Shown here piece by piece: positions 54,815 to 64,000 of a stretch of 64,000 nt of DNA. The notes below the pieces were generated by a model that ran no database searches, had not been told where the DNA came from, and saw nothing but the letters and a program-made list of their open reading frames with translations. This DNA comes from Pseudoips prasinana (taxonomy: Eukaryota; Arthropoda; Insecta; Lepidoptera; Nolidae): positions 8,145,501-8,209,500 of the forward strand of contig OX621258.1 of NCBI GenBank assembly GCA_951640165.1. Direction: 5' to 3'. Each line of letters opens with the position of its first letter. Within the stretch, counting starts at the first letter, position 1. The translations under genes and the position numbers were made by a program.

Positions 54815-55290
54815 TGACGGACCTAATGACGTGGTTGGCAAATGATTTAATGGCTTATCGCGCCGGAGGTCGTGGGTACGATTCCCACATAGGACAGATA
54901 TTTGTGTGCATGAACATGTCTGTTTGTCCTGAATCTGGATGTAATTATCTATATGAGTTTGACTTGCTTACTATGTTGTGACCTATTTTGTTTTCTATGT
55001 TTTTGAACTAATTATTATGTATTTGCCTCAAGTTAAGTTTATAGTATATTTTTGATTAGACATATTTTGACATTGTTTAGACATTTAATATTTTTTTATA
55101 ATCATTTTCATGACATGTAATAAATCTTACCAATAAATGACTATTTGACTATTTGTCTGAGTATGTATTTACAAAAGAAAAGTAGTATATGTAGTATATC
55201 AGTTATCTAGTTTCCATAGTACATACAAGCTTTGCTTAGTTTGGGATCAGATGGCCGTGTGTAAATAATATCCCAGGATATATAATTTAA
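54815..55290 (+). mobile_element. SINE-2 split by a LINE tail
   Basis: Head and B box at 54815-54956 (GGTCGTGGGTACGATTCCCA), tail at 55158-55290. The 200-bp insert carries ACATGTAATAAATCTTACC and a (TGACTATT)n end. GAGT borders both sides. Confidence 0.75.
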
Positions 55291-55474
55291 TATATAATTT
55301 ATAAGGTAATGTTTTTCTTCAATTTGTTGAAACTTATAGAAGCATATTATTATATTTTAAATTTCATTAAACCCTGAAATAAACTCTGTACTCAAATTGA
55401 GTCAAATTTAATCAAAACTGAAATTGAAATATTTTTACCCAAGTTAAAATAAACCTTAGGTAAAACGTTTAACT

Positions 55475-55945
55475 TACGGAACCGAAACGTGGTCGCTCAC
55501 TATGGACCCTATAAAACGGCTCAGGGTCAACCAAAGAGCAATGGAGTGGGCTATGCCCGGATTTTCTCTGTAAGATCGAATCAGAAATGTTGAGATCCGG
55601 AAGCGAACCAAAGTAACTGACACAGCCCGAAGAATTGCCAAGCTGAAATGGCTGTGGGCAGAGCACATAGCTCGTAGAACCTACCGCTGGGGTAGAAAGG
55701 TTCTCGAGTGGCGGCCACGATACAGAAGACGCAGACGCCCTACAAGATGGTCCGTTGAACTTGTGAGGGTCGCTGGATACGGGTAACGCAAAACCGGCAA
55801 TTGTGGAGATCTTTAGGGGAGGCCTTTGTCCAACAGTGGATGTTTTTCGACTGAAATGAAGATGATGATGAAAGGGTAACTGTGGAGATCTTTGTGGGAG
55901 GCCTTTGTTAAGCTGTGGGCGTCTTTCAGCTGATATAATGACAAG
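55475..55945 (+). pseudogene. RTE-like LINE, C-terminal end, plus strand
   Basis: The sense strand encodes degraded forms of the block ending RRxRRPTRWSVELVRVAG, then the 3' end. The last ~70 bp (GTGGAGATCTTT ... GGCCTTTGT ... GACTGAAATGA) occurs twice in tandem (about 55797-55870 and 55876-55945). Confidence 0.75.
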
Positions 55946-56169
55946 AAACCTATTATTCTTATAGGAACATGATAATTAACATGCTTACTTACTTATGGTA
56001 TGGGCAGTGGCGGTGGATCACTAAACACTAGACTAGGAAAAACAATGGAAACCTACTTAGATCGTACAAAATCTTCCTTAATAATTAAGTATCTATCAGT
56101 TTTGAACAGAACGATACGAAACTCGGAATAAGCAACTATAATCTGGGATTCCCAAATTTATGCTCTGCC

Positions 56170-56425
56170 ACTTACTTACCTTCATATCGTATGGGCAGTG
56201 GTAACTCTAGTGTCTGAGTTGTTCAAGCCGCCCAGTAGGCCTCTTACATGGCTTAACGATTGATGACTAATGACTACAACCGGGACCGTCAGCTTAACGT
56301 GCCCTCCGAAGCACGGAGACGCTCAAAAATTAAACCACTTTAGCGGTCACCCATCTATAAACTGACCGCGAGCCTAGTTACTTAACCTCGCCAACGCTTA
56401 CGGACCGGTGAGAGCATCTAGCTTT
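56170..56425 (+). repeat. Repeat I, longest copy
   Basis: TATGGGCAGTGGTAACTCTA, CGTGCCCTCCGAAGCACGGA, TAGCGGTCACCCATCTATAA and CTTAACCTCGCCAACGCTTA. Segments recur at 49380 (minus) and 32945. Confidence 0.65.
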
Positions 56426-56561
56426 GAGCTTACCTTTCTTAATCTTTCATAATTATTATAGATTACGAAATAAAAACCACGGTACTTTTTCGAGCGCCTC
56501 AATTTACTAACTAAACATGCTTAGTCTAATTTTATTTATATCTATGGATTTGACTAATGTA

Positions 56562-57035
56562 CTGCGAGTGTGTTAGCTAATATGAACAAGTAACTTCACG
56601 CCTTTCATATGGGGTAGGTAGAGAACGCTAATGAATTAGGTTGGTAATATATAAATTTAGGACTAACAAAATATATATAATTACGTAACTTTTTAATTTT
56701 GTCACAGACAAACTATCTAATGTTCCGTGTTAGCTAATATGAAGAAATAACTTCACGTCATTCATATAGGGGTAGGTAGAGAACACTAATGAATTAGGTT
56801 GGTAATATATAAATTTAGGACTAACAAAATATATATAATTGCGTAACTTTTGAATTTAGTCACAGACAAACTATCTACTGTTCTCTATTAGCATATGCAA
56901 AAATAACTTCAAGTCATTCATATAGAGGGGTAGGTAGAGAACATTAATGAATAAGGTTGGTAAAATTTAAATTTGGATATCTCGAAATATATATAAATAC
57001 CTAATTTTTTAAATTTATACAAAGTCACTTCCTAA
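56562..57035. repeat. Three tandem copies of ~157 bp
   Basis: Units begin near 56570, 56727 and 56885 (GTGTTAGCTAATATGAA ... CATATGGGGTAGGTAGAGAA ... AATTAGGTTGGTAATATATA). The third is the most diverged. Confidence 0.85.
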
Positions 57036-57235
57036 CTCCTAGCTAACTTTGATTTCCTAATGATAGATAAAAATAATTAAAAGTTATTGACATAAGTAGC
57101 CAGAAAATAAAAGAACTACAATTTTCAGGATATTTATGCCAATAACTGACGTAAATATGGATAGGCTAAATGAATGGCAATATGGATGGAATATGACAAC
57201 CAAAAGCATCTTGATTAAGAAGATATGGCATATAT

Positions 57236-60200
57236 CGTCCCCGTAGAGGGAAAATTAAATAACTCTGATTTTGTAGTTCTGAATTAACGCGATTTAGTGT
57301 TTTTTTTTAGTTAATGTACATTTGTAAGAAAATGTGAGACAATTTTACCGTCAGTGTTTTTATATTTTGTGGACCTGATAACTTTTTACATTATGCTTTA
57401 ACAAACTGAACACTATCTTTAACTATAATTAAATAACAAATTAAAAATCAAGTTGTTTAATTTTGCCACAACTGTTTTTATAACGTAACAATTAGCTACT
57501 TATTTCGGCTATTTATTTAGTTTTCCTACAACTAAATACATTTGGTAGAGTAAATTTTGGTGAAATAAATGGAGTTATTGAATTTATCAAGCACGAAATA
57601 TTTTTAAATGGAAAACTTAGTGGTTTTGTACGTTATTATTACTTTGGTATTTATTGGTCTCATATGAAATAAAAGCTGTATTATGATATTAATAAAGTCA
57701 TATTAAGGAATAAATAGAAAAGTAAACTAAAATTTAGAAAAAGTGTACTTATCTTGCCACAAACTTAAAAAATAAACATCATCATCATCATATCAGCCAA
57801 AAGGTCCACAGCTGGACAAAGGCCCACAATTGCTAGTCTTGCGCTATTCGCATCCAACAGTTTCCAGCGACCCACACAAGATCATGGGTCCATCTTGTAG
57901 GGACCTGCCCACGCTGCGTCTTCCAGTTCGTGGTTACCACTCAAGAATCTTTCTGCTCTAACGGCCGTGGGTTCTACGTTCTATGTGCTCGCCCACTGCC
58001 ACTTCAGTTTTACAATTCTTTGGGCTATGTTGGTGACTTTGGTTCGCCTGCAGATTCCGATATTTCTGATTCGATATCGCAAGAAAACTCCGTGCATAGC
58101 CCTCTCCATTGCTCTTTGGGTGACCTTGAGCCTTCTAATAAAGCTCATAGTGAGCGACCACGTATCTGGTCTGTCATCAAGTCATCACTGGCAACACACA
58201 CTGGTTGAAGACTTTCAACTTGAGACACTGCGGTATTTTGGATGAGAAGATGTTACGTAGTTTCCCGAACGCTGCCCAGCCGAGTTGAATTCTACGATGG
58301 ACCACCTTCTCAAAGTTAGAACGACCTAGTTGGATGGTCTGTCCTAGGTAAATATAGTTTTCTACAACTTCGCGTGCAGAGTCTCCAACCTTCAATTGAA
58401 TGGGGGTTGACATGATTTTCGTCTTATCCATGTTCCTTTTCAGGCCCACTTGTTGAGAAACTCTACTGAGGTCATAGAGCATTGTACCGAAATCTTCCAT
58501 GGTCTCAGCCATGACTACTATATCATCGGCAAATCGTAAGTGAGTGATATACTCGCCATTGACCAGAAGCTTGAAGACATCTTCCAATGCAGCGACGAAC
58601 ACTTTCGGAGATGTAACATCTTCCTGTCTCACACCTCGCTGCAAGTGGATAGGTTTCGAGTTTTGGTCCTGGAGTCGCACTATTATTGTGGCGTTTTCAT
58701 ACAAATACTTTAACATCTCGATTTACCGGTAGTGATTTGGCACCTTAGGAGAGACCACAGCCCAGGTTTCGATAATCTAAGGCTTTCTCAAAGTTCACAA
58801 ACGCTAAGCACAGTGGCTTGTTATACTCTTCGACTTCTTATGTATAAATTGCCGCAAAGTATGTATATGGTCTATGGTGCTAAAGACTTTTCGGATACCG
58901 GCTTGTTCGGGAGCCTGGAAATCATCAAATGGCTCAGCAGTGTGATGGGTCAGTAATTCTTCAATAGCGTTTTGTCGCCCTTTTTGAAGGAGAGCACTAC
59001 CACACTTCTGTGCCATGCTTGTGGTGTTTGATTATCTAGTATGACGGAGTTAAATAACTTCTGAAAGACCCGTAGGATTGGTGTACCATCCGCCTTCAGA
59101 AGCTCTGCTGAAACTCCATCATCACCAAGAGCCTTGTTGTTCTTAAGTTGTCTGAGAGCCATTTTAATGTCGGGTTGGTCGTGCTCTATCCAAGACATGA
59201 CTTTTGGCAGGTGACTGCGTTGTCGTATATAACTGTCCATACAATTCTCAATCTCTCACAGAAACTCCGGTTTAGACGTGACGATTGCCGTGCATCCTCA
59301 GTCTTCAGCTTTGTCAGTTGGGTTTGTCCAACAGACAGATCTCTTACGAACACTTTAGAGCCTTTGTTCCGCTCGATGGCTTCTTTAATACTACTTGTAT
59401 TAAATTGACGCGTGTCGCGAGTTAAAGACTTTGAGATCTGTCTGTTGAGCACCCGGTATATAGTAGCATCATCTGAGGATGTCAGAACCATTTTCCGTAT
59501 TACTTCCATAAGTTGCAGGGCAAAGTCTGTTTGTATGCTGGGACTTGAAGACCTTAAACTCAGCCATATGGACAGCTTCTACGAGCCTGTCGTAGTATGA
59601 GTCCACTTCCTCGCAGTCTGCTAGGCATTCGAAACGGTTTCGCAGTTCGAGCTGAAATGGTGGGTTTTGGACGTGGATAGGTAAAGGTCGGCGCGTAGAC
59701 TTTATCATTCTGGACCTCTGGAGCTTGACATTAGATTCAATGAGCCTCTCACCAGTCTGTGATCGCTCCCGGTTCTAACCGCATTAATCACAGAGACGTC
59801 ATTAAACGTCTGTCGTCTCGTCGACAAGATAAAGTCTATCTCATTTTTGTTTTTTCCATCGGGGCTCACCCAGGTCCATTTGCGGTGATCCAGCTTCCTG
59901 AAGAAGGAATTCATCATAAAGAGTCCCTCCTTTTCCATGGCGGCCAACATTTGGCCCCGAGGGTTCCGGTCTCCAGTTCCAAATTGCCCCACTCTCAGCC
60001 CATTCCCGAATCGTTTACCCAGCTTCGCGTTAAAGTCCCCCATGACCACAGTGAAATAAGTATTAGAGGTATGTATGGCTCTAGAAATATCCTCATACAT
60101 GACCTCAACCTCATCGTCGGAGTGCGTCGAAGTCGGCGCGTAAACCTGTTTGACCTTCAACGAATACGTTATAAGTTACGTTATAAGGTATGCCGCCCTA

Positions 60201-61421
60201 GTCGACACACTCTCGAGTTTCACTACGTTCCTTGTGGACGAGGGACTTTTGAACTATGAACCCGACATCACCTTGGAACAGTGGTCACCCTCGCGGAAAT
60301 ATAGCAGGTTCCCGGATTTTAGGATTATCGTGGGGTGGACACAATATTCCTAAAAACTCTCTTTGGACTTCAGACAAACCTTTGATATCCCAATGTAACC
60401 TGCTCAGTTCCTTCTCCAGTTCAATGATATTCTCGTCGGTCCACTGTGTGTGAGTGTTATATGTTGCCAGGGCCAGACGTTGTCGGTTTTGGTAACACGA
60501 CGTCTGCCGGGGATTTTTAGCACCCCGGTTTCTTTTTCCTTATTTCCTGTTTCTATTCCTGAATCTGTTATCCCAGCGATTGTGATATTGTGATCCATAA
60601 TTCTTCTATCAGGGTAACCCGGTGAGACTAATTGGTCCATAGGGATTTCAATAAAAGCTCAAGTTGTTATAATATTACTTGTTTTATCTTTAGAATCTCT
60701 CGACAAAATCGGGTTTATTCGTTCAAGTCTCTTAACTCTTTTTTTCTTCTTAGCCAGTGAAATATTGATGTCTATTGTCTTAGGAACTGTTTCCTTTATA
60801 TTTTATTTTCTTCTTTTGTGTCCGTATTCCATGTAGATCCAGAATCAGAAAAAGGTTTTTCATTTGTAAAAGGCGGCATTGGTTCGATACCCGAAATGAG
60901 ACTTGACCCTCTGATTACCTTTGATGACAACTTAATTTATTTAATTTTATTTGCCTATTATCTTATAATTAATCACTATCTAGTTGTAGAAGAAATAAAT
61001 AACATCAAGTATTTATAAATTAGGTACGTTATATCAGAATTCTGAATCGCAGAATTAAATAAATAGAGTTATTTAGTTTTCCTAGAACTAAGTTAGTTTT
61101 GTGAAAGAATTTATAAGTTGAGGAAAAATTCAACAACTCAAGTTATTTAATTTATTTGACATTCATCTTGTCATTGACCACAGTTATTGATTTATTTACT
61201 GAGTTATTTAGTTTTCCTTTAAAAAATTGTGTTTGTCTGAAGATATTTATTATTCCATCTGTCATGACCTGTCTGACAAAAATGGCTATATCGTTGGAAC
61301 GGAATAAGATACGAAAACGCCTGTAAGGCTCAAATATGCGGCAGGTTTTAGGTGTTTTGAAAATAGGATAAAGTCAATTTCGCCAAAATCGGACTTATTT
61401 AATTTTCCAACTACGGGGACG
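57236..61421. mobile_element. TIR element interrupted by an RTE
   Basis: CGTCCCCGTAGAGGGAAAAT at 57236 and the complement of CGTCCCCGTAGTTGGAAAAT ending at 61421; ~41-bp ends with few mismatches, flanked by ATAT on both sides. Without the RTE it would be ~1.1 kb. The motif TTATTTAGTTTTCC or close variants occurs repeatedly in both arms (57510, 61070, 61200) and in the TIRs. Confidence 0.6.
57778..60900 (-). pseudogene. RTE-like LINE, nearly full length, degenerate
   Basis: APE-type endonuclease from about 60480 to 59705: TDENIIELEKELSRLHWDIKG, VKQVYAPTSTHSDDEVEVMY, VVMGDFNAKLGKRFGNG, KNEIDFILSTRR and TGSDHRLVRGSLN. The reverse transcriptase follows from about 59700 to 58180: MALRQLKNNKALGDDGVSAE, NSVILDNQTPQAWH, LQRGVRQEDVTSP and LRFADDIVVMAETMEDFGTM. 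The C-terminal region and CAT-repeat 3' end are at 57778. At least four frameshifts and several stops break it. The 5' limit is not sharp. This is the reference for all RTE fragments in the window. Confidence 0.85.
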
Positions 61422-61640
61422 ATATGTATTTAAAAATAAATCTTGTTTCTACCTTTAATTTTTCTTGTATAAACTAATTAGTAACAACTTACTATTTTCT
61501 ATTCTATCTCGTATACTTTCTTACTGTAACGTTACAAACAGCTGAATAACAAGCGAGAACGTTGCATTGCAGTTTGGCAAAAATATCAATAACGTAAATG
61601 TGTACTTTTTTCAATAATATTTTTTTATTATTTAATAAAG
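61422..61640. other. No recognised feature
   Basis: AT-rich flank between the TIR element and the LOA 3' end. Confidence 0.4.
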
Positions 61641-61748
61641 TACCAGGTATTATTCTTATTCTTATTCTTCTGGTTGCGGCTATTTCCAGTCTCCGGAGGT
61701 CCTGGTAACACTGCGTCCAGTGATGAACTATTGTACTCGCCGCTCCAA
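61641..61748 (-). mobile_element. 3' UTR and tail of the LOA-like LINE
   Basis: Short UTR after the stop codon, ending on minus in an AAGAATAAGAATAAG-type repeat near 61650-61670 followed by an AT-rich stretch. LOA-type elements commonly end in short tandem repeats rather than plain poly-A. Confidence 0.5.
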
Positions 61749-64000
61749 CTAAACTTCCCTGTCTAACCCTGCAACATAGATAAATTGCAGAATCTTTTTG
61801 GCAGGAGTGTCGATAACATCGTCCTGGTGCAAGAAGTGTTGGCCCAGGACGGTGTTACGTTTATGCATCAGTGGCTCACAGTGGCAGAGCAGGTGTAGAG
61901 GTGTTTCGTCTGCGTTATTGCAGAATCTGCACACTCTACAGTCTCCGATGCCCACCGTGGATAGGTGTTTCCTGAGACGGCAATGTCCCGTTAGCATCCT
62001 AGTTATGATGCATAAGTTCCTCCTATTAAGCGCGAGGACTTCGTTCGCAGTTTTGCGGTCGTAGCCCTTGATAGCTTTTTTGGAGTGGGTTAAACCTGGA
62101 AGTTTGTGCCAGCGTTTAACAGCTTCTTGTTTGCAATGGTTCCTTAGGGTGAGTTGGACTGTGCTTTTTGGTATTCCGCATATCGGCTCAGGGCCGTATT
62201 GGACCAGTTTAGCTCCAGCCCGTGCAAGTTCGTCGGCACTTTCGTTGCCCTCGATACCCGCATGACCCGGTACCCATCGAAGTATCACCTTGTTCCTAAG
62301 GCACAGGCTATTGAGACTGTCAATACAGTTCATAACCAGCCCTGACGTTATAGTGTCAGAATTCAAGGCTAGGAGGGCCGCTTGACTGTCTGAATGGATG
62401 TAGATTGTATGATTGACATAGTCATTTTGCAGGTTGGCTTCTGCACATACAATGATGGCATAAACCTCTGCCTGGAAAATTGAGGCGTATTTACCCAGAT
62501 TTTTACTGGCTTTGAATCTGGGTCGTTCCCCAAAAACTCCACAGCCTACGTCATTTCCCATTTTGGAGCCATCGGTGTACCAAATTAGGCTCCCCTTCTT
62601 CCAGGATACTTTGTTGTTAGTCCAGTCGTCCCTGGAAGGTATCTCCACACAATAATTCTTGGTGCTATTATATTGTGGGGACAAAAAGTCTAGTTTCATG
62701 CCTAGTATGGGGTCCTGTTGCACTTGGTCACATAAAGCCCTCAGTGCCTTTGAGAGCCACGTCTCGGTCCCCTGTGCGGCTGCTCTCAGCATGCCGGCCT
62801 TCGCCTCAGACTGTATGAACAGTGAAAGAGGCGGCAGATTCAGCAATGCCTCAAGTGACGCTCCAGGAGTGGAGGACATGGCTCCCGTGACTACCATACA
62901 TGCAGATCTTTGCAGGCTATTGAGCCTGTTTATTACTGTCGTTTGGCTGGTTTTACTCCACCAAACTACGGAGCCGTACGCGATGGTCGGTCTCGCTATA
63001 GCAGTGTACAACCATAGGAGAAGTTTGGGGTGGGATCCCCACCTTCTCCCTACCAGGCGACGCCCTATACCTAAGGCAATTTTTGCCTTTTGTATAGTTT
63101 TCTTTATATGTGGGTTCCATGTGAGCTTTTGGTCAAAAATTATTCCCAAATATTTAACCTCATTGGAAAACTGTATCTCGCTGCCGTTCATTACTGAAGG
63201 GGCTAATTTGTCTAGAGCCCTCTTTCGAGTAAACGGTACGATAACTGTTTTGTTAGCATTTACGGATAGCTGATTCGCTCTACACCATCGATTGACAATG
63301 TTAAGAGCGTTCTGCATCAGTGACGACAACAAGCTTTGACAGAATCCCCGTATAATAACTACAAGGTCATCAGCGTATCCCAAGGTGTCGATTCTTTGTT
63401 CTGCTAGCTTGTATAAAAGCTCATCTATTGCTAAGGTCCACAGGAGTGGGGATAGTACACCTCCCTGTGGACAGCCTCTCGTTGTTGCAACCTCCAAGGA
63501 AGTTCCATGCAGCGAGACCAGAGCTTTACGGTTTGAAAGCATTGCCTTTACCCATTTGACAGTTGTTTGATCAATGTTCTTGTTTGTTAGTCCATTGATC
63601 AACGTGCCTGTCGGGGTGTTATCAAAGGCACCTTCAATATCCAAGAATGCACAGAGTGCTATCTGTTTGTCCTCCAGTGCTCTTTCGACCCTGTCTGTCA
63701 ATTGCAGCAGGGCGGTTTCCGTAGACCTGCCTCTACAGTATGCGTGCTGAGTACTGTGGATAGGCTGTGACTTTAGTCCTTCCTCCCTTATGTACCTGTC
63801 GAGTATTTTCTCCAGTGTTTTCAGGAAGAAGGAGGTCAGGCTGATTGGCCTGAAGGACTTAGGCAGGGAATAATCCTTCTTGCCAGCCTTAGGTATGAAA
63901 AGCACTTTAGCCTTTGTCCAACGATCTGGGATATAGCCCCAGGCGTAACTTGCCCGGAACATTTTTACCATAGGCGGTACCAGTATATCTATGCCCTTCT
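61749..64000 (-). CDS. LOA/Lian-like reverse transcriptase with RNase H (5' part beyond window)
   Basis: Open from the window edge to the stop at 61749-61751, 749 codons visible; the first in-window ATG is at 63971. Counting from it: RT SFRPISLTSF (39-49), AYCRGRSTETAL (77-88), CAFLDIEGAFDN (107-118, catalytic D111), RGCPQGGVLSPLLW (165-178) and YADD (199-202). RNase H has all acidic positions: YTDGS D467, AEVYA E502, HSDSQ D528 and ESAD D580. A C-terminal knuckle-like CRVCRFCNNADETPLHLLCHC follows (678-698). RT plus C-terminal RNase H with GYADD and WVPGHAGIEGNE is typical of the LOA clade. No stop or frameshift is visible, so it may be recently active. The endonuclease should lie beyond the window. 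Confidence 0.9.
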   Translation of the reverse strand, partial: KGIDILVPPMVKMFRASYAWGYIPDRWTKAKVLFIPKAGKKDYSLPKSFRPISLTSFFLKTLEKILDRYIREEGLKSQPIHSTQHAYCRGRSTETALLQLTDRVERALEDKQIALCAFLDIEGAFDNTPTGTLINGLTNKNIDQTTVKWVKAMLSNRKALVSLHGTSLEVATTRGCPQGGVLSPLLWTLAIDELLYKLAEQRIDTLGYADDLVVIIRGFCQSLLSSLMQNALNIVNRWCRANQLSVNANKTVIVPFTRKRALDKLAPSVMNGSEIQFSNEVKYLGIIFDQKLTWNPHIKKTIQKAKIALGIGRRLVGRRWGSHPKLLLWLYTAIARPTIAYGSVVWWSKTSQTTVINRLNSLQRSACMVVTGAMSSTPGASLEALLNLPPLSLFIQSEAKAGMLRAAAQGTETWLSKALRALCDQVQQDPILGMKLDFLSPQYNSTKNYCVEIPSRDDWTNNKVSWKKGSLIWYTDGSKMGNDVGCGVFGERPRFKASKNLGKYASIFQAEVYAIIVCAEANLQNDYVNHTIYIHSDSQAALLALNSDTITSGLVMNCIDSLNSLCLRNKVILRWVPGHAGIEGNESADELARAGAKLVQYGPEPICGIPKSTVQLTLRNHCKQEAVKRWHKLPGLTHSKKAIKGYDRKTANEVLALNRRNLCIITRMLTGHCRLRKHLSTVGIGDCRVCRFCNNADETPLHLLCHCEPLMHKRNTVLGQHFLHQDDVIDTPAKKILQFIYVAGLDREV

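Noticed and set aside
59148..60453. Several plus-strand frames over 58-60.5 kb
   Set aside because: Antisense of the RTE endonuclease and RT, which read clearly on minus.
62659..63273. 204-codon plus-strand frame
   Set aside because: Antisense of the LOA RT and RNase H coding sequence.

Overview
The window reads as non-coding, transposon-rich DNA of an insect, most probably a moth or butterfly. The evidence is the repeat content: 3' ends of RTE-like LINEs, R1-, CR1/Jockey- and LOA-like non-LTR retrotransposons, several tRNA-headed SINE families with ATT-type tails, non-autonomous Helitrons of the type common in Lepidoptera (ends TC...CTAG, with CTAGCTGTGCCCCGCGG on the opposite strand), and several MITE families. 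I found no convincing host gene exon, no rRNA, no true tRNA gene and no CRISPR array. Family assignments are from memory of the families; no database was searched.

Family names used below are local. SINE-1 has the head GCCTAGTTGGTAGTG, SINE-2 GCGTGGTTGGTAGA, SINE-3 GGTCTAGTGGTAGCG, SINE-4 GCGCAGCGGCTAAG; SINE-5 is a relative of 1 and 2. HeliN-1 is the ~315-bp Helitron-like element. CR1-like A, B and C and LINE D, E and F are distinct non-LTR families known here mostly from 3' ends. Repeats G, H and I are unclassified.

Layout. 1-14 kb: old SINE, LINE and MITE fragments, including a TIR element at 6549-7275 with a 47-codon ORF and a SINE-3 with a clear 13-bp target duplication at 9083-9431. 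14.4-16.7 kb: a broken RTE element (minus) interrupted by an R1 fragment and containing a fold-back duplication. 17-28.9 kb: a dense field of Helitrons, LINE 3' ends and SINEs. 29-32.6 kb: an AT-rich CR1-like B element whose RT palm is replaced by unrelated DNA. 33.3-35.2 kb: a satellite of 14 units of 136 bp with higher-order structure. 35.6-41 kb: more fragments. 41.3-44.5 kb: a 3.2-kb CR1-like A element inserted into a SINE-1. 45.4-48.3 kb: a long RLE-type retrotransposon (C2H2 finger, RT, CCHC plus restriction-like endonuclease) with one visible frameshift. 48.7-57 kb: fragments, including a TTAA-flanked inverted-repeat element (52820-53718) whose empty site is visible in another repeat copy. 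57.2-61.4 kb: a TIR element containing a nearly full-length degenerate RTE. 61.7 kb to the end: an apparently intact LOA-type RT plus RNase H ORF (minus) running off the window.

How the parts work together: the LINE ORFs are the only plausible source of function. They encode the enzymes that would copy themselves and probably the SINEs. The nested order gives relative ages: SINE-1 before CR1-like A, RTE before R1, LINE F before HeliN-1 and before the TTAA element, TIR element before RTE. The best candidates for new biology are the RLE-type element, the satellite, the recurrent short-loop fold-back duplications, and the two LINE F copies hit by HeliN-1 at nearly the same place in opposite orientations.
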